64,000 nucleotides of DNA from Alphaproteobacteria bacterium (GTDB lineage Bacteria; Pseudomonadota; Alphaproteobacteria; Micropepsales; Micropepsaceae). The stretch lies in the NCBI GenBank assembly GCA_016792565.1, contig JAEUMK010000002.1, positions 1 to 64,000 of the forward strand. Direction: 5' to 3'. This document shows, one piece after another, positions 17,767 to 26,003 of this stretch. Position 1 is the stretch's first letter. The number at the start of each line of letters is the position of its first letter. Under the pieces are notes generated by a model. The model was given only the letters and a program-made list of their open reading frames with translations, was not told the DNA's origin and searched no databases. A program made the translations under genes and the position numbers.

Positions 17767-18237
17767 ATGTCCTGGACAGACGAACGGATCGAGCGTCTGA
17801 AGCAGCTGTGGGGCGAGGGTCTGAGCGCCAGCCAGATCGCCCGGGCGCTGGGCGAAGTCACGCGCAATGCGGTCATCGGAAAGGTGCACCGACTGGGGCT
17901 CGCCGGGCGGGCGACGGCCCCCCGCGTCGAGCGTCCGCGCCCTGCACCGCAGCCGCGGCTGCATACGCCGCGCGTCGCGACCATGCGGGCCGAGCCGGTG
18001 GCCGAGGAGCCGCTGGAGCCGATGCCCGAGAATGCCGTCACGGTCGTCGATCTCTCTGCCTCCGTCTGCCGCTGGCCGATCGGCGACCCGGCGACGGCGG
18101 AATTCCGCTTTTGCGGCCGCAAGGCCAAGCCGGGCGCCCCCTATTGCGAGGCGCATGTCCGGATGGCCTATCAGCCGGCCCAGAGCCGCCGCGATCGCGA
18201 CCGCGAGATCGCTCGCCGGAAGCTGAACTTCGGCTGA
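17767..18237 (+). CDS. gcrA: Cell-cycle transcription regulator GcrA
   Basis: GcrA (156 residues) is the alphaproteobacterial regulator that binds sigma-70 RNA polymerase and CcrM-methylated promoters. The N-terminal DNA-binding region is clear: MSWTDERIERLKQLWGEGLS, SASQIARALGEVTRNAVIGK, VHRLGLAGR. A Pro/Arg-rich linker follows, then the C-terminal sigma-binding domain with CRWPIGDP, FRFCGRKAKPGAPYCEAH (Cys/His) and RRKLNFG. ATG 17767 with GAAGGGG upstream matches the family start; the longer frame from 17662 is not used. It diverges from argD and converges on phoB. Confidence 0.97.
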   Translation: MSWTDERIERLKQLWGEGLSASQIARALGEVTRNAVIGKVHRLGLAGRATAPRVERPRPAPQPRLHTPRVATMRAEPVAEEPLEPMPENAVTVVDLSASVCRWPIGDPATAEFRFCGRKAKPGAPYCEAHVRMAYQPAQSRRDRDREIARRKLNFG

Positions 18238-18311
18238 CCGGTTCAGCCCGGCTATCCCAAGGCCGTCCAGGGGGCGGCCATGGGGATCTGCGGCATGCAT
18301 AAGGATTGGAG

Positions 18312-19037
18312 CTAGCTCGCCGCGCGGGCTGGCTCGTCGGTCTTCAGCGACTCGTCGAGCGAATAGCCGGCCGAACGCACCGTGCGGATCGGGTCCCGCT
18401 CGCCATCGGCGATCAGCGCCTTCCGGAGGCGGCCGATGTGGACATCGACCGTACGCGCCTCGACATAGACGTCCGATCCCCACACCGCGTCCAGAAGCTG
18501 TTCGCGGCTGAAGACGCGGCCGGGATGCTGGATCAGGTGGTCGAGCAGCTTGTACTCGGTCGGCCCCAGATGGATCTCTCTGGTCCCGCGGCGTACCCGT
18601 CGCGCCACACGGTCGATCGCGATGTCGCCAAACGTCGCCGACTCCTCGGCCAACGCCGGGCGGATGCGGCGCAGGACGGCGCGGATACGCGCCGACATTT
18701 CTGTCACCGAGAACGGCTTGACGACATAGTCGTCGGCGCCGGTGTCGAGCCCGCGGATGCGGTCGGTCTCCTCGCCGCGCGCCGTCAGCATGATGATCGG
18801 CGTGTTGCGCGTTTCGGACTTGGCGCGCAGCCGACGGCACACTTCGATGCCGGAGAGGTTCGGAAGCGCCCAGTCCAGAAGGATGAGATCGGGCGCTTCC
18901 TCGGCGGCGACGATGAGCGCTTCCTCGCCGTCCCTCGCCTCGACGATGCGATAGCCTTCGCGCTCCAGATTGTAGCGCAGCATGGCGATGATCGCGGCCT
19001 CATCCTCGACGATCAGGATGGTGGGTTTGGCGGACAT
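18312..19037 (-). CDS. phoB: Phosphate regulon response regulator PhoB
   Basis: OmpR-type response regulator of 241 residues. The receiver domain has the acidic pair Glu11-Asp12, phospho-acceptor Asp55 in LILLDWALPN, LTARGEE and the DDYVVKPF lysine. The winged-helix output domain contains LGPTEYKLLDHLIQHPGRVF, SREQLLDAVWGSDVYVEART and VDVHIGRLRKAL, the last two typical of PhoB. ATG 19037 gives the family N terminus MSAKPTILIVEDE. It is the last gene of the phoR-phoU-phoB group, 10 bases after phoU. Confidence 0.97.
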   Translation of the reverse strand: MSAKPTILIVEDEAAIIAMLRYNLEREGYRIVEARDGEEALIVAAEEAPDLILLDWALPNLSGIEVCRRLRAKSETRNTPIIMLTARGEETDRIRGLDTGADDYVVKPFSVTEMSARIRAVLRRIRPALAEESATFGDIAIDRVARRVRRGTREIHLGPTEYKLLDHLIQHPGRVFSREQLLDAVWGSDVYVEARTVDVHIGRLRKALIADGERDPIRTVRSAGYSLDESLKTDEPARAAS

Positions 19038-19047
19038 CGCGATCGGC

Positions 19048-19764
19048 CTAGGGCGCGGATTCGTAAGGCACGGCGGTCGAACTGGTCGCATCGCCCTTGG
19101 GGCGGTCCTCGCCCAGATAGGTGCCGCTGACCAGATAGGTCACCTGCTCGGCGATATTGGTCGCGTGATCGCCGACGCGCTCGAGGTTCTTGGCGACGAA
19201 CAGGAGATGGGTGGCGAGCGAGATCGTGCGCGGGTCTTCCATCATATAGGTCAGCAGTTCACGGAAGAGCGAGTTGTAGAGCTCGTCAATTTCCTCGTCC
19301 CGGCGCCAGACCGCTTCGGCCGCCGCGACATCGCGCGCCGCATAGGCGTCGAGAACGGCCTTGAGCTGTCCGAGACACTCGCGGCCCATGCGGATCAAAC
19401 CCTGGGTCAGTCGAAGAGGCTGTTCGCGGTTGAGAACCAGCGCGCGTTTGGCAAGGTTCTTGGCGAGGTCGCCGATGCGCTCGAGCTCGTTTGCGATCCG
19501 CAGGGCCGAAACGGTCAGCCGAAGATCGACCCCGACCGGCTGGCGCAGCGCCAGGACCTTCACCGCCTCGCCTTCGATCTGACGCTCGAGATCGTCGATC
19601 CGGCGATCGGTCTCGATCATGCGGTCGGCGAGCGCGGAGTCGCGCCGCGCCACGGCATCGATGGCGCCTTGCAGCGCCGCCTCGACGACCCCGCCCATCT
19701 GGGCGACGTGGGTAGACAGGGCTTCAAGTTCGCCCTCATAGGATTTGACGAGATGTTCCGCCAC
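19048..19764 (-). CDS. phoU: Phosphate signalling regulator PhoU
   Basis: PhoU (238 residues, GTG start with AAGGGGG upstream) is a cytoplasmic three-helix-bundle repeat protein that couples the Pst transporter to PhoR. Both repeats carry the metal-binding signature: ALRIANELERIGDLAKNLAK in the first and LLFVAKNLERVGDHATNIAE in the second. It sits between phoR and phoB, with a Pho-box-like element 47 bases upstream of its start. pstSCAB are absent here although they commonly lie between phoR and phoU. Confidence 0.97.
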   Translation of the reverse strand: MAEHLVKSYEGELEALSTHVAQMGGVVEAALQGAIDAVARRDSALADRMIETDRRIDDLERQIEGEAVKVLALRQPVGVDLRLTVSALRIANELERIGDLAKNLAKRALVLNREQPLRLTQGLIRMGRECLGQLKAVLDAYAARDVAAAEAVWRRDEEIDELYNSLFRELLTYMMEDPRTISLATHLLFVAKNLERVGDHATNIAEQVTYLVSGTYLGEDRPKGDATSSTAVPYESAP

Positions 19765-19810
19765 GGCCGGCCCCCTTGGATCAGCCGCTCATACGGTGCG
19801 GACTGCGCGC

Positions 19811-19843
19811 CTTTGTAACGCTTAAATGACAGTTTTATGAAGT
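19811..19843 (-). promoter_or_regulatory. Pho-box-like triple direct repeat upstream of phoU-phoB
   Basis: Reading the minus strand, three 11-base units run head to tail: ACTTCATAAAA, CTGTCATTTAA and GCGTTACAAAG. The middle unit contains a perfect CTGTCAT, and the 7+4 spacing is that of PhoB-binding Pho boxes. The element overlaps the phoR stop and ends 47 bases before phoU, which implies an internal autoregulated promoter for phoU-phoB. Confidence 0.65.
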
Positions 19844-21001
19844 CGCTCGCGCGCGGAGCACAATCGTGAAGCGGCTGCCCTGCCCAGGCTCGCTTTCGAT
19901 CTCCAGTCTTCCGCGGTGGCGATTGAGGATGTGCTTGACGATCGCTAGACCGAGCCCGGTGCCGCCGCGCTCACGGCTGGCCTTGGCATCGACCCGGTAG
20001 AATCGCTCGGTCAGGCGCGGCAGATGCTCGCGCGCGATGCCTGGCCCCTTGTCGGCCACGGCGAGACGGACGACAGGCCCCGAGGGGTCCTGTCCGCTGG
20101 TGAGCCGGATGGTTACGTCGCCCCCGTCGCCACCATACTTGATGGCGTTGTCCAGCAGGTTCTGGACGACCTGGATCAGCTCGTCGCGCTCGCCGGCAAC
20201 CGGCGGTACGGTGCCTTCGACCTCGATCGGCACACGGATCCCCGCGCGAGCAATTTGCGGCTGGACCGCATCGACGACATCTCGCGCGATCGCGGCGAGA
20301 TCGGCCGTGCCCAGCGGCAGGACATGCTCGTTCAGTTCGATCCGCGAGAGCGAAAGCAGATCGTCGATGAGGCGTCTCATGCGATCGGCCTGGGTCTGCA
20401 TGATCTCGAGAAAGCGCGCCTGCGCCTCTGGGTCGTCTCGCGCCGGGCCCCGGATGGTCTCGATGAACCCGGCCAGGCTCGTCAGGGGCGTGCGCAGTTC
20501 ATGACTGGCGTTGGCGACGAAGTCGGCCCGCATGCGCTCGACCCGGGCGATCGCCGTCATGTCACGCAGCAGGACGAGGACCAGGGCCTCAGGGGCGGCC
20601 GCGCCGAGCGCAGCGACATGCGCCTCGATCGTGCGCTCGACCGGGACCGGCAATGTGAAGCCGATATCCTCGGGCGGCCCGGCCTGCGCGACGCGTTCGA
20701 TCGCCTGGATCACCGCGGGCACGCGAAACGTGGCGACAAGGGGTTTGCCCTCGACGGCCCCGGTGAGGTCTCCCGCCGCCTGGTTACGCATGACGACGCG
20801 GCCTGTCGTGTCGACCAGCAAGCAGGCGTCGGGTAGCGCCGCCAAGGCCTGGCGCACGAGGTCCAGGGTCGACAGATCGCCGCGCGCCGCGGCCTGCGAG
20901 GTGTCCAAGCGCGCGCCACGTCTGCGTCCCCAGCCAAAGCCCAAGAGACCGGCAGCGGTTACGCCGGCCAGCGCGACGACGAGGGTTGCGGCGGCATCCA
21001 T
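19835..21001 (-). CDS. phoR: Phosphate regulon sensor histidine kinase PhoR
   Basis: Membrane histidine kinase of 388 residues. Order: one or two N-terminal hydrophobic segments (residues about 3-25), a PAS-like domain (about 48-150, ending LRDMTAIARVERMRADFVAN), the HisKA domain with phospho-accepting His167 in NASHELRTPLTSLAGFIET, and an HATPase domain with NLLDNAIKYG, ADKGPGIA and GGTGLGLAIVKHI. ATG 21001 is preferred to a longer frame reaching into the upstream gene. No large periplasmic sensor domain is present, as is normal for PhoR. It begins 7 bases after the dienelactone-hydrolase stop, so transcription may continue from that gene. Confidence 0.95.
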   Translation of the reverse strand: MDAAATLVVALAGVTAAGLLGFGWGRRRGARLDTSQAAARGDLSTLDLVRQALAALPDACLLVDTTGRVVMRNQAAGDLTGAVEGKPLVATFRVPAVIQAIERVAQAGPPEDIGFTLPVPVERTIEAHVAALGAAAPEALVLVLLRDMTAIARVERMRADFVANASHELRTPLTSLAGFIETIRGPARDDPEAQARFLEIMQTQADRMRRLIDDLLSLSRIELNEHVLPLGTADLAAIARDVVDAVQPQIARAGIRVPIEVEGTVPPVAGERDELIQVVQNLLDNAIKYGGDGGDVTIRLTSGQDPSGPVVRLAVADKGPGIAREHLPRLTERFYRVDAKASRERGGTGLGLAIVKHILNRHRGRLEIESEPGQGSRFTIVLRARATS

Positions 21002-21008
21002 CACGGCG

Positions 21009-21842
21009 TCAGGCAGCGCCGTTCGCGGCGAACCATGCGAGCATCTTGGCCCACGCATCTGCTGCGTCAGCCTCGACATAGCTGGGCCGATAGTCCGCGT
21101 TGAAGCCGTGCGGCGCTTCGGGATAGACGATGATCCGGGATGGCGAACCCGCGGCCGTCAGGGCGGCGTTCATCCGCTCCACGGTATCGAGCGGAATGCC
21201 CTGGTCCTTGCCGCCATAGAGCCCGAGCACCGGGGCCTTGAGATCGGCAGCGACGTCGATGGGATGCTTCGGCCGCAGGGCGTTGGATTCTCCCACAAGG
21301 CGGCCGTACCAGGCTGCGCCAGCCTTCAGCGATGGATTGTGGGCGGCGTAGAGCCAAACGATCCGGCCGCCCCAGCAGAAGCCGGTGATGGCGAGCTTCG
21401 CCGAGTCGGCGCGCTCCGAGGCCGCGAAGGACGCGGTCGCATCGAGGTCGGCCATGACCTGCGCATCGGGAACCTTCGAGACGATGTCCTCCACGAGTTT
21501 ATCGATGTCGGTGTAGGGCGCCGGGTCGCCCTGGCGCGCATAAAGAGCGGGGGCGATGGCGTAGTAGCCGGTCCGCGCGAGACGCCGGCAAAGATCCTTG
21601 ATGTGCTCGTGGACGCCGAAAATCTCCTGCGTGACGATGACCACCGCCTCGGCGGTTCTCCCTGCCGGGCGCGCGCGATAGGCCGGTATCGCGCCGTCGG
21701 CGACGGGAACCTGCACTTCGGCAATGTCCAGACCGTCGGCGGGCGTCGCGATCGCGCTTGCAGCGACCGGAGACACCGCCGCCGCGAAGCCCGCGCCCAG
21801 GGCGGTTATCGAGAAGGCACGGCGGCTCAGCACTGCTGTCAT
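21009..21842 (-). CDS. Dienelactone-hydrolase-family protein, Tat-exported
   Basis: Alpha/beta hydrolase of 277 residues. The N terminus [19 protein letters not shown] is a twin-arginine-type signal, so the enzyme is probably exported folded. The catalytic triad of the dienelactone hydrolase type is visible: the cysteine nucleophile in GFCWGGR, Asp in YGGKDQG and His in EAPHGFNAD; the [12 protein letters not shown] motif is also typical. It lies just upstream of phoR, which is unusual, and may be co-transcribed. Carboxymethylenebutenolidase activity is known for the family; the real substrate is unknown. Confidence 0.9.
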   Translation of the reverse strand: MTAVLSRRAFSITALGAGFAAAVSPVAASAIATPADGLDIAEVQVPVADGAIPAYRARPAGRTAEAVVIVTQEIFGVHEHIKDLCRRLARTGYYAIAPALYARQGDPAPYTDIDKLVEDIVSKVPDAQVMADLDATASFAASERADSAKLAITGFCWGGRIVWLYAAHNPSLKAGAAWYGRLVGESNALRPKHPIDVAADLKAPVLGLYGGKDQGIPLDTVERMNAALTAAGSPSRIIVYPEAPHGFNADYRPSYVEADAADAWAKMLAWFAANGAA

Positions 21843-21867
21843 GACGTTCTCCAGATGGGGGCACGAT

Positions 21868-21902
21868 CAACAAGAAGGGCGGGCAGATCGCTCTGCCCGC
21901 CC
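21868..21902 (-). terminator. Terminator of the CVNH-repeat gene
   Basis: A perfect 10-bp stem (GGGCGGGCAG pairing with CTGCCCGCCC) with a 6-base loop is followed on the minus strand by TTCTTGTTG. It lies 40 bases past the stop of the CVNH-repeat gene. Confidence 0.8.
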
Positions 21903-21942
21903 GGTTACGCTCAAATGACCTGCTCGATCAATCGTCCGATCG

Positions 21943-24900
21943 TCATTGCGGCACCGCGCACTCAGCCGGAAACGCCTCGGCATGAGCGGGATTGGCACAG
22001 TCGAGCGGGCATTCATTGCCGACATTGGCCGGATCGTTGCAGTCGAGAGCCGCCGGTTCAGGCTCGGCCACAGGCTCGGGTTCCGGCTCAGGCACCGGCT
22101 CGGGTTCGATCATCGGCTCCGGCTCGGGCTCGGGCACCGGCTCAGGTTCGATCACCGGTTCCGGCTCGGGCTCCGGCACCGGCTCGGGTTCGACCACCGG
22201 CTCCGGCTCGGGCTCCGGCGTCGGCTCGGGCTCGGCCACAGGCTCGGGTTCCGGCTCCGGCGTCGGCTCGGGCTCGACCACGGGTTCCGGCTCGGGCTCC
22301 GGCGTCGGCTCGGGCTCGATCACGGGTTCCGGTTCGGGCTCCGGCGTCGGCTCGGGCTCGATCACCGGCTCCGGCTCGGGCTCCGGAGTCGGCTCGGGCT
22401 CGATCACCGGCTCCGGTGTCGGCTCCACCACCGGCTCTGGCGTCGGCTCCACCACCGGCTCTGGCGTCGGCTCCACAGTAGGTTCCGTTGTGGGCTCGGG
22501 GGTCGGTTCCACCACCGGCTCCGGCGTCGGTTCCACAGCGGGTTCCGTTGTGGGCTCGGGGGTCGGTTCCACCACCGGCTCCGGTGTCGGCTCCACAGCG
22601 GGTTCCGTTGTGGGCTCGGGGGTCGGCTCGACCACCGGCTCCGGCGTCGGTTCCGCAGCGGGTTCCGTTGTGGGCTCCGGCGTCGGCTCGGGAGTGGGCT
22701 CCGGCTCGGGTGCCAGACCTTCGGTCGCCGCAGCGCCGGGGACGGTCTGCGGGCAGGCCTCCGGATTGGCGGCGGCCTGGGCCGGGTCGCTGCAATCGGC
22801 GACCGGAACCGAGTCTGGATCGAGCGGTTGGCCGCTATCGTCCGTGCCCTGGACCGGCGGCGCCGTCTCCACCTCGTCCGCCGCGGCGACCGGATCGACC
22901 GTCTCGACGGGGACCGGTGGCGGCTCGTCAGGGGTCGGCGGGGCGATGGCCGCCTCCGGTTCCGGAGGCGTGAACCCCTCGCAGGCCAACTGCCCGTTGA
23001 GATTGACGATCGGCTTGTCGCCGCAATCGGCGACTGGCAGGGCGGTCGGAATCCAGGCGCCGCCTTCGTTGAGGCACTCGGCCGAGAGAACCCCGCCCGA
23101 AAGCGTCCCGTTCCGGCAGGACGAAACCCAATCGCCGGCCGGCAAGGCTTCGGCGGCCTTGGCTGCCGCCTGGTCGGGCGTCAGGACGACGCCGTCATTG
23201 CCGACGCCCGGCGCCACATCGGCCACCGCCACCTCCGGCGCCAGCTGCGAGGCGACGCCGGCGCAGCCGAGTTCGCCGCTCTCGTTGTAGATGTCGCCGG
23301 TGCACTGGGCGTAGGGCAGCGAGGTCGGGTTCATCGCGCCGTCGGGCCTGGCGCAGTCGGCGGTCAGGTAGTCGGCGCTGACGGCCGCGTTCTGGCAGGT
23401 CTGCTGATAGGATCCGCCGGGGAGCGCCAGCACCACCGGCAGCGGCACGGGAGGCTCGACGCCCGCGCAGGTCAGGAAACCGCCGGAATTGGCGATATCG
23501 CCGGTGCAGGCGCGATAGTCGAGCGCCGTCGGCATGAACGCGCCCGCGCCGTTGGCGCACTCGGCGCTCAGGAAACCGCCGGCCGCCGAAGCGTTGCGGC
23601 AGCTCTGCTGATAGGAGCCGGGCGGCAGGTCCTCGACTTCGATCACCGGAGCGGGAGGCGGCGGCGCACAAACCAGTGCGCCGTCGCGATTCTCGACCGG
23701 CAGATCGCAGGCTGCGACGTCGATCACCGCGGCACGCCAGCCGCCGTTCGCAGTCTGGCACTCGGCGTTCAGCAGACTGCCGTTCATGGCCGCGTTGCGG
23801 CAGCTGCGCGCCCAACTCCCCACCGGGAAGGCCTGGGCGGGCGGGTTGCAGGCCAGTTCGCCGTTGCGGTTCTCGACCGGGGCGGAGCAGGAGCGGGTAT
23901 CGAGTTCGGTGTCGCGCCAGTTGCCGCGGCCGTCGCGGCATTGGGCGACAAGCCAGAATCCGTCCCACGTCACGTTCCGGCAGCCATCGACCCAGGTGCC
24001 GGAAGGCTGCTCGGGGCGCACCCTGCCGCAGCTCAGGCCGCCATTGTCGTTCTCGATCGGATAGGGGCAATAGCGCACGTCGATGGCGCTGGAGCGCCAA
24101 CCGCCGCGCTGGGTCCGGCACTCCGCGCTAAGGACGTAGCCGTCGAACGACGCGGCGCGGCAGGTATTGGCCCAGCCGCCGGCCGGCAGGACGAAGTCAC
24201 GCTCGCGACGGCGCTCGGGGCGCCACGAACTGTCGCAGTAGAGTTCGCCGCCATAGTTGAAGATTTCGGACGAGCAGTCCGTCCAGCGGATCTCCGCGAA
24301 ACGCCACTCGCCGCGCCAGCCGATGCACTGGCCGTACAGCCAGTCGCCGTAGACGGTCACGTCGCGGCAGGATTCGTACCAGGTGCCGACCGGCAAATAG
24401 TAGAATTCGTCCGGCAGAGGCTCGTAGTAGGGTTGATCGTCATAGGGGTCGCGCGGCGGCGGCGGCGGACGGCGCGGCGGCGGCGGCACGCGCACCACGA
24501 CGGGGGCGGGACGCTTGTAGTCCCGGCCGCAGACCAGGCGGCCGCCGTCGTTCTCGACGCCGGTCGGGCACTTGCGCCAGTTGATCTTCGTGACCTTCCA
24601 GCGGCCGCGCTTGTCGCGGCACTCGGCCGAAAACACCGCACCTGTCACGGAAGCGGCGCGGCAGGAGCGCTGCCAGCCGCCGCGCGGGGCATAGGGACGC
24701 GACGCCGCGGTCAGCGGCACCGGAAGGTTGATGCGGGTGCGCTCGATGTCCTTGTCGCACACCAGCGTTCCGCCGATATTGGTGATCGTGGTGCCGCACT
24801 TGCGCCAGTTGACGAGCGAAACGCGGGACCCGCCTTCCCAGTCCGTGCAGCGCGCGGCGAGCAGGTCGCCGGCGACGTCGAAGCTGGCGCAGGTGGCAGC

Positions 24901-25533
24901 CCACGAGCCGCGCGGCACGAAGCGCTTGCGCTCGCAGGCGAGGCGGCCGTCCGTCGCCACGCCATAGCCGGTCCGGCAGGAGCCGTCGCGGAGGGACGAG
25001 GCGATCCAGCGGCCGCGTGAGTCGAGGCACTCGGCCTTGAACATGCCGCCGGAGACCCCGAAAAGGCGGCAGGAACGCGCCCACGAGCCCATGGGCCGTT
25101 CCCCCGGGAGATCGCAGACCAGGCGCCCGTCCTTGTTGAGCAGCGCTGTCGGACAATCGGCGACGCTGACGCGCGTCTTGCGGAAACGCCCATCGGCACG
25201 CCGGCACTCGGCGCCCAGAACCCGCCCGTCGAAGACGAAGGACCGGCAGGCGCTGGTCCACAGGCCGGCAGGCAGCGCCGACCGGCGGACGCAGACGAGC
25301 TTGCCGTTGTCGTTACGAATGTCGCCGAGGCAATCGGCGACCCGGGCGAGCTTGACCGACTTCGCCTTGCCGGCCTTGTCGCGGCAACGCGCCGAGAGCG
25401 TTCCGTCTCTCGATACCGAGGCCTTCTCGCAGCTCTTCAGATAGGATCCGGGCGGCACGGCGGGCTTCGCCTCCGCCGCCGCGAAGGACAGGATTGCCGC
25501 GCACAGGGCGGCCACAGCAAGACGAAGTCGCAT
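21943..25533 (-). CDS. Large secreted protein with about twelve CVNH-like repeats and a Pro/Glu stalk
   Basis: A 1196-residue exported protein; ATG 25533 has GAGGA upstream. Residues 1-22 form a signal peptide ending AAAEA. Residues 27-851 hold about twelve units of roughly 55-60 residues. Each follows the pattern PxGSWxxSCR, then a G-containing strand, LSAECR, GxWxxTxI, a third Cys, IxNxxGxLxC. Four Cys per unit and the spacing fit the cyanovirin-N homology (CVNH) fold, a carbohydrate-binding family. A Pro-rich insert (about 342-379) separates units 5 and 6. After residue 855 come a Pro/acidic linker, a Pro/Glu repeat stalk (about 941-1160) and a C-terminal tail. Three small motifs of the type DCxDPA...C occur near 913 and in the tail. 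No membrane anchor or sortase-like signal is seen. Sugar binding is inferred from the fold pattern only. Confidence 0.85.
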   Translation of the reverse strand: MRLRLAVAALCAAILSFAAAEAKPAVPPGSYLKSCEKASVSRDGTLSARCRDKAGKAKSVKLARVADCLGDIRNDNGKLVCVRRSALPAGLWTSACRSFVFDGRVLGAECRRADGRFRKTRVSVADCPTALLNKDGRLVCDLPGERPMGSWARSCRLFGVSGGMFKAECLDSRGRWIASSLRDGSCRTGYGVATDGRLACERKRFVPRGSWAATCASFDVAGDLLAARCTDWEGGSRVSLVNWRKCGTTITNIGGTLVCDKDIERTRINLPVPLTAASRPYAPRGGWQRSCRAASVTGAVFSAECRDKRGRWKVTKINWRKCPTGVENDGGRLVCGRDYKRPAPVVVRVPPPPRRPPPPPRDPYDDQPYYEPLPDEFYYLPVGTWYESCRDVTVYGDWLYGQCIGWRGEWRFAEIRWTDCSSEIFNYGGELYCDSSWRPERRRERDFVLPAGGWANTCRAASFDGYVLSAECRTQRGGWRSSAIDVRYCPYPIENDNGGLSCGRVRPEQPSGTWVDGCRNVTWDGFWLVAQCRDGRGNWRDTELDTRSCSAPVENRNGELACNPPAQAFPVGSWARSCRNAAMNGSLLNAECQTANGGWRAAVIDVAACDLPVENRDGALVCAPPPPAPVIEVEDLPPGSYQQSCRNASAAGGFLSAECANGAGAFMPTALDYRACTGDIANSGGFLTCAGVEPPVPLPVVLALPGGSYQQTCQNAAVSADYLTADCARPDGAMNPTSLPYAQCTGDIYNESGELGCAGVASQLAPEVAVADVAPGVGNDGVVLTPDQAAAKAAEALPAGDWVSSCRNGTLSGGVLSAECLNEGGAWIPTALPVADCGDKPIVNLNGQLACEGFTPPEPEAAIAPPTPDEPPPVPVETVDPVAAADEVETAPPVQGTDDSGQPLDPDSVPVADCSDPAQAAANPEACPQTVPGAAATEGLAPEPEPTPEPTPEPTTEPAAEPTPEPVVEPTPEPTTEPAVEPTPEPVVEPTPEPTTEPAVEPTPEPVVEPTPEPTTEPTVEPTPEPVVEPTPEPVVEPTPEPVIEPEPTPEPEPEPVIEPEPTPEPEPEPVIEPEPTPEPEPEPVVEPEPTPEPEPEPVAEPEPTPEPEPEPVVEPEPVPEPEPEPVIEPEPVPEPEPEPMIEPEPVPEPEPEPVAEPEPAALDCNDPANVGNECPLDCANPAHAEAFPAECAVPQ
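22048..22415 (-). repeat. 42-base tandem repeats encoding [14 protein letters not shown]
   Basis: About eight near-identical in-frame 42-base units code for the 14-residue unit [14 protein letters not shown], with V/M/A/I substitutions. They form the distal part of the stalk of the CVNH-repeat protein. Copy number could vary between strains because units are nearly identical and stay in frame. Confidence 0.85.
22435..22690 (-). repeat. 60-base tandem repeats encoding a 20-residue Pro/Glu/Thr unit
   Basis: About four in-frame 60-base units code for [20 protein letters not shown] with small changes. They form the proximal part of the stalk, next to the 42-base repeat block. The two unit lengths point to two separate expansions. 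Confidence 0.8.
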
Positions 25534-25666
25534 GGACCAGGATTCCTCAGCCGAAGCGCCCCGACACTGTGCAGGCCGCCCCATCGAGCGCAAGGGGACT
25601 CGGCCGGGGCAGTGCCGCATTGACGCATGTCATTGGTCCTGCCGCATGAACGTCCAGTGAACCGCT

Positions 25667-25942
25667 TCAGCAGCAGGCTTCGGCCGCCAGCGTCGCGGCG
25701 CGCTCGCCGAGCTCGGCAATGTCTGCCGGCCCGATGTCGGCCATAGGACGCAGGATGCGAAACGCGATCTGTGTCGCCGGATGGAGCAGGACGAGCAGGG
25801 TAGAGCGGCCCTGTCCCTCGGCGCGGCCGCAGGCCTCCTCGGTCACCAGCCAGGCCTCCTCGCCCTCGCCAAAGCGAGCGACAGCCAAGGCCTTGATGCG
25901 GGCGGCCTGACGCGCGGCGTGCGGCACGGTGTTCAGTTTCAT
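25667..25942 (-). CDS. Small protein of unknown function
   Basis: A 91-residue product starting MKLNTVPHAARQAARIKALAVARFGEGEEA. The middle has TEEACGRAEGQG with an acidic-Cys pattern, then a beta-strand-like STLLVLLHPATQIAFRILRP, and it ends in CC. The N-terminal VPHAARQAARIxALAxARFG form recalls small uncharacterised alphaproteobacterial proteins, but no function is known. It lies on the same strand as, and 133 bases upstream of, the CVNH-repeat gene and diverges from the VWA gene. A perfect 14-base palindrome (GCACGCCGGCGTGC, 25945-25958) sits at its 5' end. Confidence 0.6.
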   Translation of the reverse strand: MKLNTVPHAARQAARIKALAVARFGEGEEAWLVTEEACGRAEGQGRSTLLVLLHPATQIAFRILRPMADIGPADIAELGERAATLAAEACC

Positions 25943-26003
25943 CGGCACGCCGGCGTGCTAACACGGCCCGGTGCGTTGTAGAACCGCGCCGAGGGAGTCG
26001 TGC

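Noticed and set aside
18238-18311. A terminator between gcrA and phoB
   Set aside because: Only a weak 5-bp stem (GGCCG/CGGCC) is visible and no T-run follows.
22048-22690. CRISPR-like regular repeats
   Set aside because: The repeats are contiguous, in frame and code for Pro/Glu units; there are no unique spacers and no cas genes.
20511-25020. Very long plus-strand open frames opposite the CVNH-repeat, hydrolase and phoR genes
   Set aside because: They are low-complexity Arg/Gly/Ala/Ser-rich shadows of G+C-rich repetitive coding DNA, with no family features, while the minus strand has clear domains.
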